The notes under the pieces were generated by a model. That model did not search any database. It saw only the letters and a list, made by a program, of their open reading frames with translations, and had not been told where the DNA came from. A stretch of DNA of 64,000 nucleotides from positions 62,001 to 126,000 of the forward strand of contig MBPM02000133.1 of the NCBI GenBank assembly GCA_001695595.3, given 5' to 3'. This DNA is from Plasmopara viticola. Its lineage: Eukaryota > Oomycota > Peronosporomycetes > Peronosporales > Peronosporaceae. Below are positions 12,655 to 25,361 of the stretch, piece after piece (the first letter of the stretch is position 1; every line of letters begins with the position of its first letter). A program made the position numbers and the translations under genes.

Positions 12655-13077
12655 ACTGAGCTATAGGGGCAATTGCTGGCGACGACAACACACTATCTAC
12701 ATTGCCATCACACGAAACAGTCTGCACGCCATCGCTATGGCCTGGGTATACTTACTTGTGATTTATGAGGAGCCCGAATTTTGCTGATAACTTCGCGCTA
12801 TAGTTCTGACTTTATCGGAGAAGTCGGGAGTTTCAAAAGGAGGTTCGCTTAAAAGGGCACCACCGATAAAGAAAACTGCTAATAGAGACGGAAGTATCTC
12901 GAGTATCCCTCTACTAGTCAAGCTAGCTAAAAGTGGTCTATATTTTGTCTTACGCCGTAATAAAGGTATTATAGTGTATTATTGATAACGCATAAACAGA
13001 ACAATGAAATCATTAGACACACTGCTCACGATTGCTGAGGGCGAGATGAACGAGTTTTGCTATATTTGTCTAAGAGA

Positions 13078-13139
13078 TGCCCCCAGGCAACCGATCTTCC
13101 GCTTACTAGACGGGTGCTCTACCACTGAGCTATAGGGGC
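13078..13139 (-). pseudogene. tRNA-Thr pseudogene, T arm deleted
   Basis: Identical to the copy at 6904. Precedes E7. Confidence 0.88.
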
Positions 13140-13140
13140 A

Positions 13141-14197
13141 GGCATCACTCAAGTGCAAAATTCGAGCTCTGACCAGCGAAGCAAGCAACATCAAGACCTG
13201 TGGACACAGGAAAGAGAAGCCACTGGCTATGGAAGAAACACCGTTAATGTCGACAAGCTTTGACTTCATAATAGATGATTACGATCTGTCGCCCGCCCTG
13301 TCGATGTTACCTGATCGGGCAGCCTGCAGGTCGCCATAACGGGTGAATCTACATCACTTGGGGTGCTCTGAAGTTTGACGCTGGAGGCCTTGATCTTGAT
13401 GAAGCCTTCGACGCGCCGGAGGGGGATGCAGAAGCGTGCTAGCCATGTTAGAGGCCGAAGAACGTGGCGCCTGCCGGGCAGCAGTGAGTGGACGGCTTGG
13501 TGCAGAGGCCAGGTGTTTTGTTTCACGTGAGCCCTGAGAGCCGGGGCTTTCCGTATTCTTGTGAAGCCTGCGAGCTGTAAGGCCAGTGATTTTGTATCAC
13601 TTGTGGGCCTAAGAGGCCATCCTATCTGCGAGAACAAAGAGGCCAGGGTTTTTTATTTTTCCTATTGGGCAGGAGAGGCCAGGATTTTAGTTTCTTATAA
13701 GCCCTGACAAGCCAGATATTTTTGACTTACAGTATATAGTCAAAACCCGATCCCGGCTATGGATTGGCCCACGAAAGCCACGCCGTCGCGAAACGACGCG
13801 ACAGTGAGCTGAAAGACCGGATGTTTGTTTGAGCACCAGGGGTCTCGGTACGCGTAAGCAATCAGCATGCAATGGGCGCTGTATGTGCTGCATATGTGCC
13901 CAAAGTTGCAGCTGCTAAATGGTCACAGTTGACAAGAAATGATGTCACGCGTAAACGGTCTGAATCGCCATTTTTGGCCAAAGTTGAAGTCAAAACGGGG
14001 GCAAAAGTGTAAAGCCGAAACCCTTTCACGCCGGTGATTGGATATTAAAGAAAGTAGGGAGAACACAAAATTTATGTATTTTCCTACCTCAAGGGAATTA
14101 CAAAAAAATTGTGTACACTAGAAAAGTTTAGAACAGATATTCCGCCAGACAAGTTGGGTAGTCATTGGCATATTATACTAAATATAGACGAACTTCA
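13141..14197 (+). mobile_element. E7, LINE 3'-end module
   Basis: 1,057 bp, E5 subgroup with one further base lost at CCTGAGAGCCGGGG. Confidence 0.85.
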
Positions 14198-14620
14198 ACT
14201 GAGCTATAGGGGCAATTGCTGGCGACGACAACACACTATCTACATTGCCATCACACGAAACAGTCTGCACGCCATCGCTATGGCCTGGGTATACTTACTT
14301 GTGATTTATGAGGAGCCCGAATTTTGCTGATAACTTCGCGCTATAGTTCTGACTTTATCGGAGAAGTCGGGAGTTTCAAAAGGAGGTTCGCTTAAAAGGG
14401 CACCACCGATAAAGAAAACTGCTAATAGAGACGGAAGTATCTCGAGTATCCCTCTACTAGTCAAGCTAGCTAAAAGTGGTCTATATTTTGTCTTACGCCG
14501 TAATAAAGGTATTATAGTGTATTATTGATAACGCATAAACAGAACAATGAAATCATTAGACACACTGCTCACGATTGCTGAGGGCGAGATGAACGAGTTT
14601 TGCTATATTTGTCTAAGAGA

Positions 14621-14682
14621 TGCCCCCAGGCAACCGATCTTCCGCTTACTAGACGGGTGCTCTACCACTGAGCTATAGGGGC
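14621..14682 (-). pseudogene. tRNA-Thr pseudogene, T arm deleted
   Basis: Identical to the copy at 6904. Precedes E8. Confidence 0.88.
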
Positions 14683-14683
14683 A

Positions 14684-15741
14684 GGCATCACTCAAGTGCA
14701 AAATTCGAGCTCTGACCAGCGAAGCAAGCAACATCAAGACCTGTGGACACAGGAAAGAGAAGCCACTGGCTATGGAAGAAACACCGTTAATGTCGACAAG
14801 CTTTGACTTCATAATAGATGATTACGATCTGTCGCCCGCCCTGTCGATGTTACCTGATCGGGCAGCCTGCAGGTCGCCATAACGGGTGAATCTACATCAC
14901 TTGGGGTGCTCTGAAGTTTGACGCTGGAGGCCTTGATCTTGATGAAGCCTTCGACGCGCCGGAGGGGGATGCAGAAGCGTGCTAGCCATGTTAGAGGCCG
15001 AAGAACGTGGCGCCTGCCGGGCAGCAGTGAGTGGACGGCTTGGTGCAGAGGCCAGGTGTTTTGTTTCACGTGAGCCCTGAGGAGCCGGGGCTTTCCGTAT
15101 TCTTGTGAAGCCTGCGAGCTGTAAGGCCAGTGATTTTGTATCACTTGTGGGCCTGAGAGGCCATCCTATCTGCGAGAACAAAGAGGCCAGGGTTTTTTAT
15201 TTTTCCTATTGGGCAGGAGAGGCCAGGATTTTAGTTTCTTATAAGCCCTGACAAGCCAGATATTTTTGACTTACAGTATATAGTCAAAACCCGATCCCGG
15301 CTATGGGTTGGCCCACGAAAGCCACGCCGTCGCGAAACGACGCGACAGTGAGCTGAAAGACCGGATGTTTGTTTGAGCACCAGGGGTCTCGGTACGCGTA
15401 AGCAATCAGCATGCAATGGGCGCTGTATGTGCTGCATATGTGCCCAAAGTTGCAGCTGCTAAATGGTCACAGTTGACAAGAAATGATGTCACGCGTAAAC
15501 GGTCTGAATCGCCATTTTTGGCCAAAGTTGAAGTCAAAACGGGGGCAAAAGTGTAAAGCCGAAACCCTTTCACGCCGGTGATTGGATATTAAAGAAAGTA
15601 GGGAGAACACAAAATTTATGTATTTTCCTACCTCAAGGGAATTACAAAAAAATTGTGTACACTAGAAAAGTTTAGAACAGATATTCCGCCAGACAAGTTG
15701 GGTAGTCATTGGCATATTATACTAAATATAGACGAACTTCA
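14684..15741 (+). mobile_element. E8, LINE 3'-end module (mosaic)
   Basis: 1,058 bp. It starts as E5 type (GAAGCCTTCGACG) but then reads GGGCCTGAGAGG and CTATGGGTTGGCCC as in the E1/E2 group, which suggests gene conversion or crossover within the element. Confidence 0.85.
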
Positions 15742-16164
15742 ACTGAGCTATAGGGGCAATTGCTGGCGACGACAACACACTATCTACATTGCCATCACAC
15801 GAAACAGTCTGCACGCCATCGCTATGGCCTGGGTATACTTACTTGTGATTTATGAGGAGCCCGAATTTTGCTGATAACTTCGCGCTATAGTTCTGACTTT
15901 ATCGGAGAAGTCGGGAGTTTCAAAAGGAGGTTCGCTTAAAAGGGCACCACCGATAAAGAAAACTGCTAATAGAGACGGAAGTATCTCGAGTATCCCTCTA
16001 CTAGTCAAGCTAGCTAAAAGTGGTCTATATTTTGTCTTACGCCGTAATAAAGGTATTATAGTGTATTATTGATAACGCATAAACAGAACAATGAAATCAT
16101 TAGACACACTGCTCACGATTGCTGAGGGCGAGATGAACGAGTTTTGCTATATTTGTCTAAGAGA

Positions 16165-16226
16165 TGCCCCCAGGCAACCGATCTTCCGCTTACTAGACGG
16201 GTGCTCTACCACTGAGCTATAGGGGC
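16165..16226 (-). pseudogene. tRNA-Thr pseudogene, T arm deleted
   Basis: Identical to the copy at 6904. Precedes E9. Confidence 0.88.
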
Positions 16227-16227
16227 A

Positions 16228-17286
16228 GGCATCACTCAAGTGCAAAATTCGAGCTCTGACCAGCGAAGCAAGCAACATCAAGACCTGTGGACACAGGAAA
16301 GAGAAGCCACTGGCTATGGAAGAAACACCGTTAATGTCGACAAGCTTTGACTTCATAATAGATGATTACGATCTGTCGCCCGCCCTGTCGATGTTACCTG
16401 ATCGGGCAGCCTGCAGGTCGCCATAACGGGTGAATCTACATCACTTGGGGTGCTCTGAAGTTTGACGCTGGAGGCCTTGATCTTGATGAAGCCCTTCGAC
16501 GCGCCGGAGGGGGATGCAGAAGCGTGCTAGCCATGTTAGAGGCCGAAGAACGTGGCGCCTGCCGGGCAGCAGTGAGTGGACGGCTTGGTGCAGAGGCCAG
16601 GTGTTTTGTTTCACGTGAGCCCTGAGGAGCCGGGGCTTTCCGTATTCTTGTGAAGCCTGCGAGCTGTAAGGCCAGTGATTTTGTATCACTTGTGGGCCTA
16701 AGAGGCCATCCTATCTGCGAGAACAAAGAGGCCAGGGTTTTTTATTTTTCCTATTGGGCAGGAGAGGCCAGGATTTTAGTTTCTTATAAGCCCTGACAAG
16801 CCAGATATTTTTGACTTACAGTATATAGTCAAAACCCGATCCCGGCTATGGATTGGCCCACGAAAGCCACGCCGTCGCGAAACGACGCGACAGTGAGCTG
16901 AAAGACCGGATGTTTGTTTGAGCACCAGGGGTCTCGGTACGCGTAAGCAATCAGCATGCAATGGGCGCTGTATGTGCTGCATATGTGCCCAAAGTTGCAG
17001 CTGCTAAATGGTCACAGTTGACAAGAAATGATGTCACGCGTAAACGGTCTGAATCGCCATTTTTGGCCAAAGTTGAAGTCAAAACGGGGGCAAAAGTGTA
17101 AAGCCGAAACCCTTTCACGCCGGTGATTGGATATTAAAGAAAGTAGGGAGAACACAAAATTTATGTATTTTCCTACCTCAAGGGAATTACAAAAAAATTG
17201 TGTACACTAGAAAAGTTTAGAACAGATATTCCGCCAGACAAGTTGGGTAGTCATTGGCATATTATACTAAATATAGACGAACTTCA
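16228..17286 (+). mobile_element. E9, LINE 3'-end module
   Basis: 1,059 bp, E3 subgroup with GAAGCCCTTCGACG. Confidence 0.85.
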
Positions 17287-17709
17287 ACTGAGCTATAGGG
17301 GCAATTGCTGGCGACGACAACACACTATCTACATTGCCATCACACGAAACAGTCTGCACGCCATCGCTATGGCCTGGGTATACTTACTTGTGATTTATGA
17401 GGAGCCCGAATTTTGCTGATAACTTCGCGCTATAGTTCTGACTTTATCGGAGAAGTCGGGAGTTTCAAAAGGAGGTTCGCTTAAAAGGGCACCACCGATA
17501 AAGAAAACTGCTAATAGAGACGGAAGTATCTCGAGTATCCCTCTACTAGTCAAGCTAGCTAAAAGTGGTCTATATTTTGTCTTACGCCGTAATAAAGGTA
17601 TTATAGTGTATTATTGATAACGCATAAACAGAACAATGAAATCATTAGACACACTGCTCACGATTGCTGAGGGCGAGATGAACGAGTTTTGCTATATTTG
17701 TCTAAGAGA

Positions 17710-17771
17710 TGCCCCCAGGCAACCGATCTTCCGCTTACTAGACGGGTGCTCTACCACTGAGCTATAGGGGC
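17710..17771 (-). pseudogene. tRNA-Thr pseudogene, T arm deleted
   Basis: Identical to the copy at 6904. Precedes E10. Confidence 0.88.
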
Positions 17772-17772
17772 A

Positions 17773-18831
17773 GGCATCACTCAAGTGCAAAATTCGAGCT
17801 CTGACCAGCGAAGCAAGCAACATCAAGACCTGTGGACACAGGAAAGAGAAGCCACTGGCTATGGAAGAAACACCGTTAATGTCGACAAGCTTTGACTTCA
17901 TAATAGATGATTACGATCTGTCGCCCGCCCTGTCGATGTTACCTGATCGGGCAGCCTGCAGGTCGCCATAACGGGTGAATCTACATCACTTGGGGTGCTC
18001 TGAAGTTTGACGCTGGAGGCCTTGATCTTGATGAAGCCCTTCGACGCGCCGGAGGGGGATGCAGAAGCGTGCTAGCCATGTTAGAGGCCGAAGAACGTGG
18101 CGCCTGCCGGGCAGCAGTGAGTGGACGGCTTGGTGCAGAGGCCAGGTGTTTTGTTTCACGTGAGCCCTGAGGAGCCGGGGCTTTCCGTATTCTTGTGAAG
18201 CCTGCGAGCTGTAAGGCCAGTGATTTTGTATCACTTGTGGGCCTAAGAGGCCATCCTATCTGCGAGAACAAAGAGGCCAGGGTTTTTTATTTTTCCTATT
18301 GGGCAGGAGAGGCCAGGATTTTAGTTTCTTATAAGCCCTGACAAGCCAGATATTTTTGACTTACAGTATATAGTCAAAACCCGATCCCGGCTATGGATTG
18401 GCCCACGAAAGCCACGCCGTCGCGAAACGACGCGACAGTGAGCTGAAAGACCGGATGTTTGTTTGAGCACCAGGGGTCTCGGTACGCGTAAGCAATCAGC
18501 ATGCAATGGGCGCTGTATGTGCTGCATATGTGCCCAAAGTTGCAGCTGCTAAATGGTCACAGTTGACAAGAAATGATGTCACGCGTAAACGGTCTGAATC
18601 GCCATTTTTGGCCAAAGTTGAAGTCAAAACGGGGGCAAAAGTGTAAAGCCGAAACCCTTTCACGCCGGTGATTGGATATTAAAGAAAGTAGGGAGAACAC
18701 AAAATTTATGTATTTTCCTACCTCAAGGGAATTACAAAAAAATTGTGTACACTAGAAAAGTTTAGAACAGATATTCCGCCAGACAAGTTGGGTAGTCATT
18801 GGCATATTATACTAAATATAGACGAACTTCA
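17773..18831 (+). mobile_element. E10, LINE 3'-end module
   Basis: 1,059 bp, same type as E9. Confidence 0.85.
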
Positions 18832-19254
18832 ACTGAGCTATAGGGGCAATTGCTGGCGACGACAACACACTATCTACATTGCCATCACACGAAACAGTCT
18901 GCACGCCATCGCTATGGCCTGGGTATACTTACTTGTGATTTATGAGGAGCCCGAATTTTGCTGATAACTTCGCGCTATAGTTCTGACTTTATCGGAGAAG
19001 TCGGGAGTTTCAAAAGGAGGTTCGCTTAAAAGGGCACCACCGATAAAGAAAACTGCTAATAGAGACGGAAGTATCTCGAGTATCCCTCTACTAGTCAAGC
19101 TAGCTAAAAGTGGTCTATATTTTGTCTTACGCCGTAATAAAGGTATTATAGTGTATTATTGATAACGCATAAACAGAACAATGAAATCATTAGACACACT
19201 GCTCACGATTGCTGAGGGCGAGATGAACGAGTTTTGCTATATTTGTCTAAGAGA

Positions 19255-19316
19255 TGCCCCCAGGCAACCGATCTTCCGCTTACTAGACGGGTGCTCTACC
19301 ACTGAGCTATAGGGGC
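19255..19316 (-). pseudogene. tRNA-Thr pseudogene, T arm deleted
   Basis: Identical to the copy at 6904. Precedes E11 and opens the 2.0 kb repeat block. Confidence 0.88.
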
Positions 19317-19317
19317 A

Positions 19318-20377
19318 GGCATCACTCAAGTGCAAAATTCGAGCTCTGACCAGCGAAGCAAGCAACATCAAGACCTGTGGACACAGGAAAGAGAAGCCAC
19401 TGGCTATGGAAGAAACACCGTTAATGTCGACAAGCTTTGACTTCATAATAGATGATTACGATCTGTCGCCCGCCCTGTCGATGTTACCTGATCGGGCAGC
19501 CTGCAGGTCGCCATAACGGGTGAATCTACATCACTTGGGGTGCTCTGAAGTTTGACGCTGGAGGCCTTGATCTTGATGAAGCCCTTCGACGCGCCGGAGG
19601 GGGATGCAGAAGCGTGCTAGCCATGTTAGAGGCCGAAGAACGTGGCGCCTGCCGGGCAGCAGTGAGTGGACGGCTTGGTGCAGAGGCCAGGTGTTTTGTT
19701 TCACGTGAGCCCTGAGGAGCCGGGGCTTTCCGTATTCTTGTGAAGCCTGCGAGCTGTAAGGCCAGTGATTTTGTATCACTTGTGGGCCTAAGAGGCCATC
19801 CTATCTGCGAGAACAAAGAGGCCAGGGTTTTTTATTTTTCCTATTGGGCAGGAGAGGCCAGGATTTTAGTTTCTTATAAGCCCTGACAAGCCAGATATTT
19901 TTGACTTACAGTATATAGTCAAAACCCGATCCCGGCTATGGATTGGCCCACGAAAGCCACGCCGTCGCGAAACGACGCGACAGTGAGCTGAAAGACCGGA
20001 TGTTTGTTTGAGCACCAGGGGTCTCGGTACGCGTAAGCAATCAGCATGCAATGGGCGCTGTATGTGCTGCATATGTGCCCAAAGTTGCAGCTGCTAAATG
20101 GTCACAGTTGACAAGAAATGATGTCACGCGTAAACGGTCTGAATCGCCATTTTTGGCCAAAGTTGAAGTCAAAACGGGGGCAAAAGTGTAAAGCCGAAAC
20201 CCTTTCACGCCGGTGATTGGATATTAAAGAAAGTAGGGAGAACACAAAATTTATGTATTTTCCTACCTCAAGGGAATTACAAAAAAATTGTGTACACTAG
20301 AAAAGTTTAGAACAGATATTCCGCCAGACAAGTTGGGTAGTCATTTGTCATATTATACTAAATATAGACGAACTTCA
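19318..20377 (+). mobile_element. E11, LINE 3'-end module (subgroup junction)
   Basis: 1,060 bp. Its 5' part is E9 type, but its 3' end carries TCATTTGTCAT, typical of the 2.0 kb block. The join between the two array types therefore runs through this element. Confidence 0.85.
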
Positions 20378-20792
20378 ACTGAGCTATAGGGGCAATTGCT
20401 GGCGACGACAACACACTATCTACATTACCATCACACGAACAGTCTGCACGCCATCGCTATGGCCTGGGTATACTTACTTGTGATTTATGAGGAGCCCGAA
20501 TTTTGCTGATAACTTCGCGCTATAGTTCTACTTTATCGGAGAAGTCGGGAGTTTCAAAAGTAGGTTCGTTTAAAAGGCACCACCGATATAGGAAAATGCT
20601 AACAGAGACGAAGGTATGTATCCCTCTACTAGTCAAGCTAGCTAAAAAAGGTCTATAATTTATCTTACGCCGTAATAAAGGTATAATAGTGTATTATTGA
20701 TAATGCATAAACAGAGCAATGAAATTTTTAGACACACTGCTCACGATTGCTGAAGGCGAGATGAACGAGTTTTATTATAATGGTCTGAGAAA

Positions 20793-20864
20793 TGCCCCAG
20801 GCAGGATTGAACTACCAGACCTTCCGCTTACTAATCGGGTGCTCTACCACTGAGCTATAGGGAA
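20793..20864 (-). pseudogene. tRNA-Thr pseudogene with T arm, several lesions
   Basis: Extra full-length copy of the 2.0 kb unit. One C is missing from the acceptor 3' strand (TGCCCCAGG), one A is inserted in the T-stem/variable region (CTACCAGACC), base 31 is changed (CTAATCGG), and the 5' end reads AGGGAAA in place of AGGGGCA. Confidence 0.85.
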
Positions 20865-21268
20865 ATTGCTGCCGACGACAACACACTATCTACATTGCCA
20901 TCACACGAAACAGTCTGCACGCCATCGCTATAGTCGGGGTATACTTATTTGGGTTTTATGAGATGCCCGAATTTTGCTGATAACTTCGCGCTATAGTTCT
21001 GACTTTATCGGAGAAGTCGGGAGTTTCAAAAGGAGGTTCGCTTAAAAGGGCCACCGATAAAGAAAACTGCTAATAGAGACGGAAGTATCTCGAGTATCCC
21101 TCTACTAGTCAAGCTAGCTAAAAGTGGTCTATATTTTGTCTTACGCCGTAATAAAGGTATTATAGTGTATTATTGATAACGCATAAACAGAGCAATGAAA
21201 TCATTAGACACACTGCTCACGATTGCTGAGGGCGAGATGAACGAGTTTTGCTATATTTGTCTAAGAGA

Positions 21269-21329
21269 TGCCCCCAGGCAACCGACTTCCGCTTACTAGA
21301 CGGGTGCTCTACCACTGAGCTATAGGGGC
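21269..21329 (-). pseudogene. tRNA-Thr pseudogene, T arm deleted, 61 nt
   Basis: The usual 10-bp deletion plus one more missing base (CCGACTTCC in place of CCGACCTTCC). This 61-nt form is shared by all later copies of the 2.0 kb block. Precedes E12. Confidence 0.88.
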
Positions 21330-21330
21330 A

Positions 21331-22389
21331 GGCATCACTCAAGTGCAAAATTCGAGCTCTGACCAACGAAGCAAGCAACATCAAGACCTGTGGACACAGG
21401 AAAGAGAAGCCACTGGCTATGGAAGAAAAACCGTTAATGTCGACAAGCTTTGACTTCATTATAGATGATTACGATCTGTCGCCCGCTCTGTCGATGTTAC
21501 CTGATCGGGCAGCCTGCAGGTCGCCATAACGGGTGAATCTACATCACTTGGGGTGCTCTGAAGTTTGACGCTGGAGGACTTGATCTTGATGAAGCTCTTC
21601 GACGCGCCGGAGGGGGATGCAGAAGCGTGCTAGCCATGTTAGAGGCCGAAGAACGTGGCGCCTGCCGGGCAGCAGTGAGTGGACGGCTTGGTGCAGAGGC
21701 CAGGTGTTTTGTTTCGCGTGAGCCCTGAGAAGCCGGGGCTTTCCGTATTCTTGTAAAGCCTGCGAGCTGTAAGGCCAGTGATTTTGTATCACTTGTGGGC
21801 CTGAGAGGCCATCCTATCTGCGAGAACAAAGAGGCCAGGGATTTTTATTTTTCCTATTGGGCAGGAGAGGCCAGGATTTTAGTTTCTTATAAGCCCTGAC
21901 AAGCCAGATATTTTTGACTTACAGTATATAGTCAAAACCCGATCCCGGCTATGGGTTGGCCCACGAAAGCCACGCCGTCGCGAAACGACGCGACAGTGAG
22001 CTGAAAGACCGGATGTTTGTTTGAGCACCAGGGGTCTCGGTACGCGTAAGCAATCAGCATGCAATGGGCGCTGTATGTGCTGCATATGTGCCCAAAGTTG
22101 CAGCTGCTAAATGGTCACAGTTGACAAGAAATGATGTCACGCGTAAACGGTCTGAATCGCCATTTTGGCCAAAGTTGAAGTCAAAACGGGGGCAAAAGTG
22201 TAAAGCCGAAACCCTTTCACGCCGGTGATTGGATATTAAAGAAAGTAGGGAGAACACAAAATTTATGTATTTTCCTACCTCAAGGAAATTACAAAAAAAT
22301 TGTGTACACTAGAAAAGTTTAGAACAGATATTCCGCCAGACAAGTTGGGTAGTCATTTGTCATATTATACCAAATATAGACGAACTTCA
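21331..22389 (+). mobile_element. E12, LINE 3'-end module
   Basis: 1,059 bp. Private GGAGGACTTGAT and a T lost at CGCCATTTTGGCC; 3' end ATACCAAATATAGAC. Confidence 0.85.
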
Positions 22390-22804
22390 ACTGAGCTATA
22401 GGGGCAATTGCTGGCGACGACAACACACTATCTACATTACCATCACACGGAACAGTCTGCACGCCATCGCTATGGCCTGGGTATACTTACTTGTGATTTA
22501 TGAGGAGCCCGAATTTTGCTGATAACTTCGCGCTATAGTCCTAACTTTATCGGAGAAGTCGGGAGTTTCAAAAGGAGGTTCGTTTAAAAGGCACCACCGA
22601 TATAGGAAAATGCTAACAGAGACGAAGGTATGTATCCCTCTACTAGTCAAGCTAGCAAAAGTGGTCTATAATTTATCTTACGCCGTAATAAAGGTATAAT
22701 AGTGTATTATTGATAATGCATAAACAGAGCAATGAAATTTTTAGACACACTGCTCACGATTGCTGAAGGCGAGATGAACGAGTTTTTTATAATGGTCTGA
22801 GAAA

Positions 22805-22876
22805 TGCCCCCAGGCAGGATTGAACTACCGACCTTCCGCTTACTAATCGGGTGCTCTACCACTGAGCTATAGGGGA
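22805..22876 (-). pseudogene. tRNA-Thr-like, full length, damaged stem
   Basis: 72 nt with an intact B box, but G1 is changed (the plus strand ends GGGGA in place of GGGGC), which unpairs the acceptor end, and base 31 is C-to-A, which unpairs the anticodon stem next to the loop. Probably not functional. Confidence 0.75.
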
Positions 22877-23283
22877 AATTGCTGCCGACGACAACACACT
22901 ATCTACATTGCCATCACACGAAACAGTCTGCACGCCATCGCTATAGTCGGGGTATACTTATTTGGGTTTTATGAGATGCCCGAATTTTGCTGATAACTTC
23001 GCGCTATAGTTCTGACTTTATCGGAGAAGTCGGGAGTTTCAAAAGGAGGTTCGCTTAAAAGGGCACCACCGATAAAGAAAACTGCTAATAGAGACGGAAG
23101 TATCTCGAGTATCCCTCTACTAGTCAAGCTAGCTAAAAGTGGTCTATATTTTGTCTTACGCCGTAATAAAGGTATTATAGTGTATTATTGATAACGCATA
23201 AACAGAGCAATGAAATCATTAGACACACTGCTCACGATTGCTGAGGGCGAGATGAACGAGTTTTGCTATATTTGTCTAAGAGA

Positions 23284-23344
23284 TGCCCCCAGGCAACCGA
23301 CTTCCGCTTACTAGACGGGTGCTCTACCACTGAGCTATAGGGGC
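23284..23344 (-). pseudogene. tRNA-Thr pseudogene, T arm deleted, 61 nt
   Basis: Identical to the copy at 21269. Precedes E13. Confidence 0.88.
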
Positions 23345-23345
23345 A

Positions 23346-24403
23346 GGCATCACTCAAGTGCAAAATTCGAGCTCTGACCAACGAAGCAAGCAACATCAAG
23401 ACCTGTGGACACAGGAAAGAGAAGCCACTGGCTATGGAAGAAAAACCGTTAATGTCGACAAGCTTTGACTTCATTATAGATGATTACGATCTGTCGCCCG
23501 CTCTGTCGATGTTACCTGATCGGGCAGCCTGCAGGTCGCCATAACGGGTGAATCTACATCACTTGGGGTGCTCTGAAGTTTGACGCTGGAGGCCTTGATC
23601 TTGATGAAGCCCTTCGACGCGCCGGAGGGGGATGCAGAAGCGTGCTAGCCATGTTAAAGGCCGAAGAACGTGGCGCCTGCCGGGAAGCAGTGAGTGGACG
23701 GCTTGGTGCAGAGGCCAGGTGTTTTGTTTCACGTGAGCCCTGAGAGCCGGGCTTTCCGTATTCTTGTGAAGCCTGCGAGCTGTAAGGCCAGTGATTTTGT
23801 ATCACTTGTGGGCCTGAGAGGCCATCCTATCTGCGAGAACAAAGAGGCCAGGGTTTTTTATTTTTCCTATTGGGCAGGAGAGGCCAGGATTTTAGTTTCT
23901 TATAAGCCCTGACAAGCCAGATATTTTTGACTTACAGTATATAGTCAAAACCCGATCCCGGCTATGGGTTGGCCCACGAAAGCCACGCCGTCGCGAAACG
24001 ACGCGACAGTGAGCTGAAAGACCGGATGTTTGTTTGAGCACCAGGGGTCTCGGTACGCGTAAGCAATCAGCATGCAATGGGCGCTGTATGTGCTGCATAT
24101 GTGACCAAAGTTGCAGCTGCTAAATGGTCACAGTTGACAAGAAATGATGTCACGCGTAAACGGTCTGAATCGCCATTTTTGGCCAAAGTTGAAGTCAAAA
24201 CGGGGGCAAAAGTGTAAAGCCGAAACCCTTTCACGCCGGTGATTGGATATTAAAGAAAGTAGGGAGAACACAAAATTTATGTATTTTCCTACCTCAAGGA
24301 AATTACAAAAAAATTGTGTACACTAGAAAAGTTTAGAACAGATATTCCGCCAGACAAGTTGGGTAGTCATTTGTCATATTATACTAAATATAGACGAACT
24401 TCA
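23346..24403 (+). mobile_element. E13, LINE 3'-end module
   Basis: 1,058 bp. Private GTTAAAGGCC and GGGAAGCAGTG. Confidence 0.85.
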
Positions 24404-24820
24404 ACTGAGCTATAGGGGCAATTGCTGGCGACGACAACACACTATCTACATTACCATCACACGGAACAGTCTGCACGCCATCGCTATGGCCTGGGTATAC
24501 TTACTTGTGATTTATGAGGAGCCCGAATTTTGCTGATAACTTCGCGCTATAGTCCTAACTTTATCGGAGAAGTCGGGAGTTTCAAAAGTAGGTTCGTTTA
24601 AAAGGCACCACCGATATAGGAAAATGCTAACAGAGACGAAGGTATGTATCCCTCTACTAGTCAAGCTAGCGAAAAGTGGTCTATAATTTATCTTACGCCG
24701 TAATAAAGGTATAATAGTGTATTATTGATAATGCATAAACAGAGCAATGAAATTTTTAGACACACTGCTCACGATTGCTGAAGGCGAGATGAACGAGTTT
24801 TATTATAATGGTCTGAGAAA

Positions 24821-24892
24821 TGCCCCCAGGCAGGATTGAACTACCGACCTTCCGCTTACTAAGCGGGTGCTCTACCACTGAGCTATAGGGGA
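24821..24892 (-). tRNA. tRNA-Thr(AGU)-like, G1 changed to U
   Basis: 71 of 72 bases match consensus, including both promoter boxes and the anticodon AGU. Only the first base differs, leaving a U1/C72 mismatch. It could be transcribed, but 5' processing may be impaired. It is the best preserved tRNA inside the E-bearing array. Confidence 0.6.
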
Positions 24893-25299
24893 AATTGCTG
24901 CCGACGACAACACACTATCTACATTGCCATCACACGAAACAGTCTGCACGCCATCGCTATAGTCGGGGTATACTTATTTGGGTTTTATGAGATGCCCGAA
25001 TTTTGCTGATAACTTCGCGCTATAGTTCTGACTTTATCGGAGAAGTCGGGAGTTTCAAAAGGAGGTTCGCTTAAAAGGGCACCACCGATAAAGAAAACTG
25101 CTAATAGAGACGGAAGTATCTCGAGTATCCCTCTACTAGTCAAGCTAGCTAAAAGTGGTCTATATTTTGTCTTACGCCGTAATAAAGGTATTATAGTGTA
25201 TTATTGATAACGCATAAACAGAGCAATGAAATCATTAGACACACTGCTCACGATTGCTGAGGGCGAGATGAACGAGTTTTGCTATATTTGTCTAAGAGA

Positions 25300-25360
25300 T
25301 GCCCCCAGGCAACCGACTTCCGCTTACTAGACGGGTGCTCTACCACTGAGCTATAGGGGC
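25300..25360 (-). pseudogene. tRNA-Thr pseudogene, T arm deleted, 61 nt
   Basis: Identical to the copy at 21269. Precedes E14. Confidence 0.88.
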
Positions 25361-25361
25361 A

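Larger units (their letters stand above)
3816..19254. repeat. Higher-order tandem repeat, ten ~1.544 kb units
   Basis: Successive tRNA pseudogene starts at 3816, 5359, 6904, 8447, 9990, 11534, 13078, 14621, 16165, 17710 and 19255 are 1,543-1,545 bp apart. Each unit is a T-arm-deleted tRNA-Thr, one E module, the 17-bp tRNA stub and the monomer spacer. Units starting between 6904 and 17710 are nearly identical and share private variants such as CTAGACGGG in the tRNA, which indicates very recent amplification. Units starting at 5359 and 8447 share a different variant (CTTTCTAAG), so variants alternate along the array as unequal exchange or gene conversion would produce. The number of units deserves caution, because assemblers can miscount arrays this uniform. 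Confidence 0.92.
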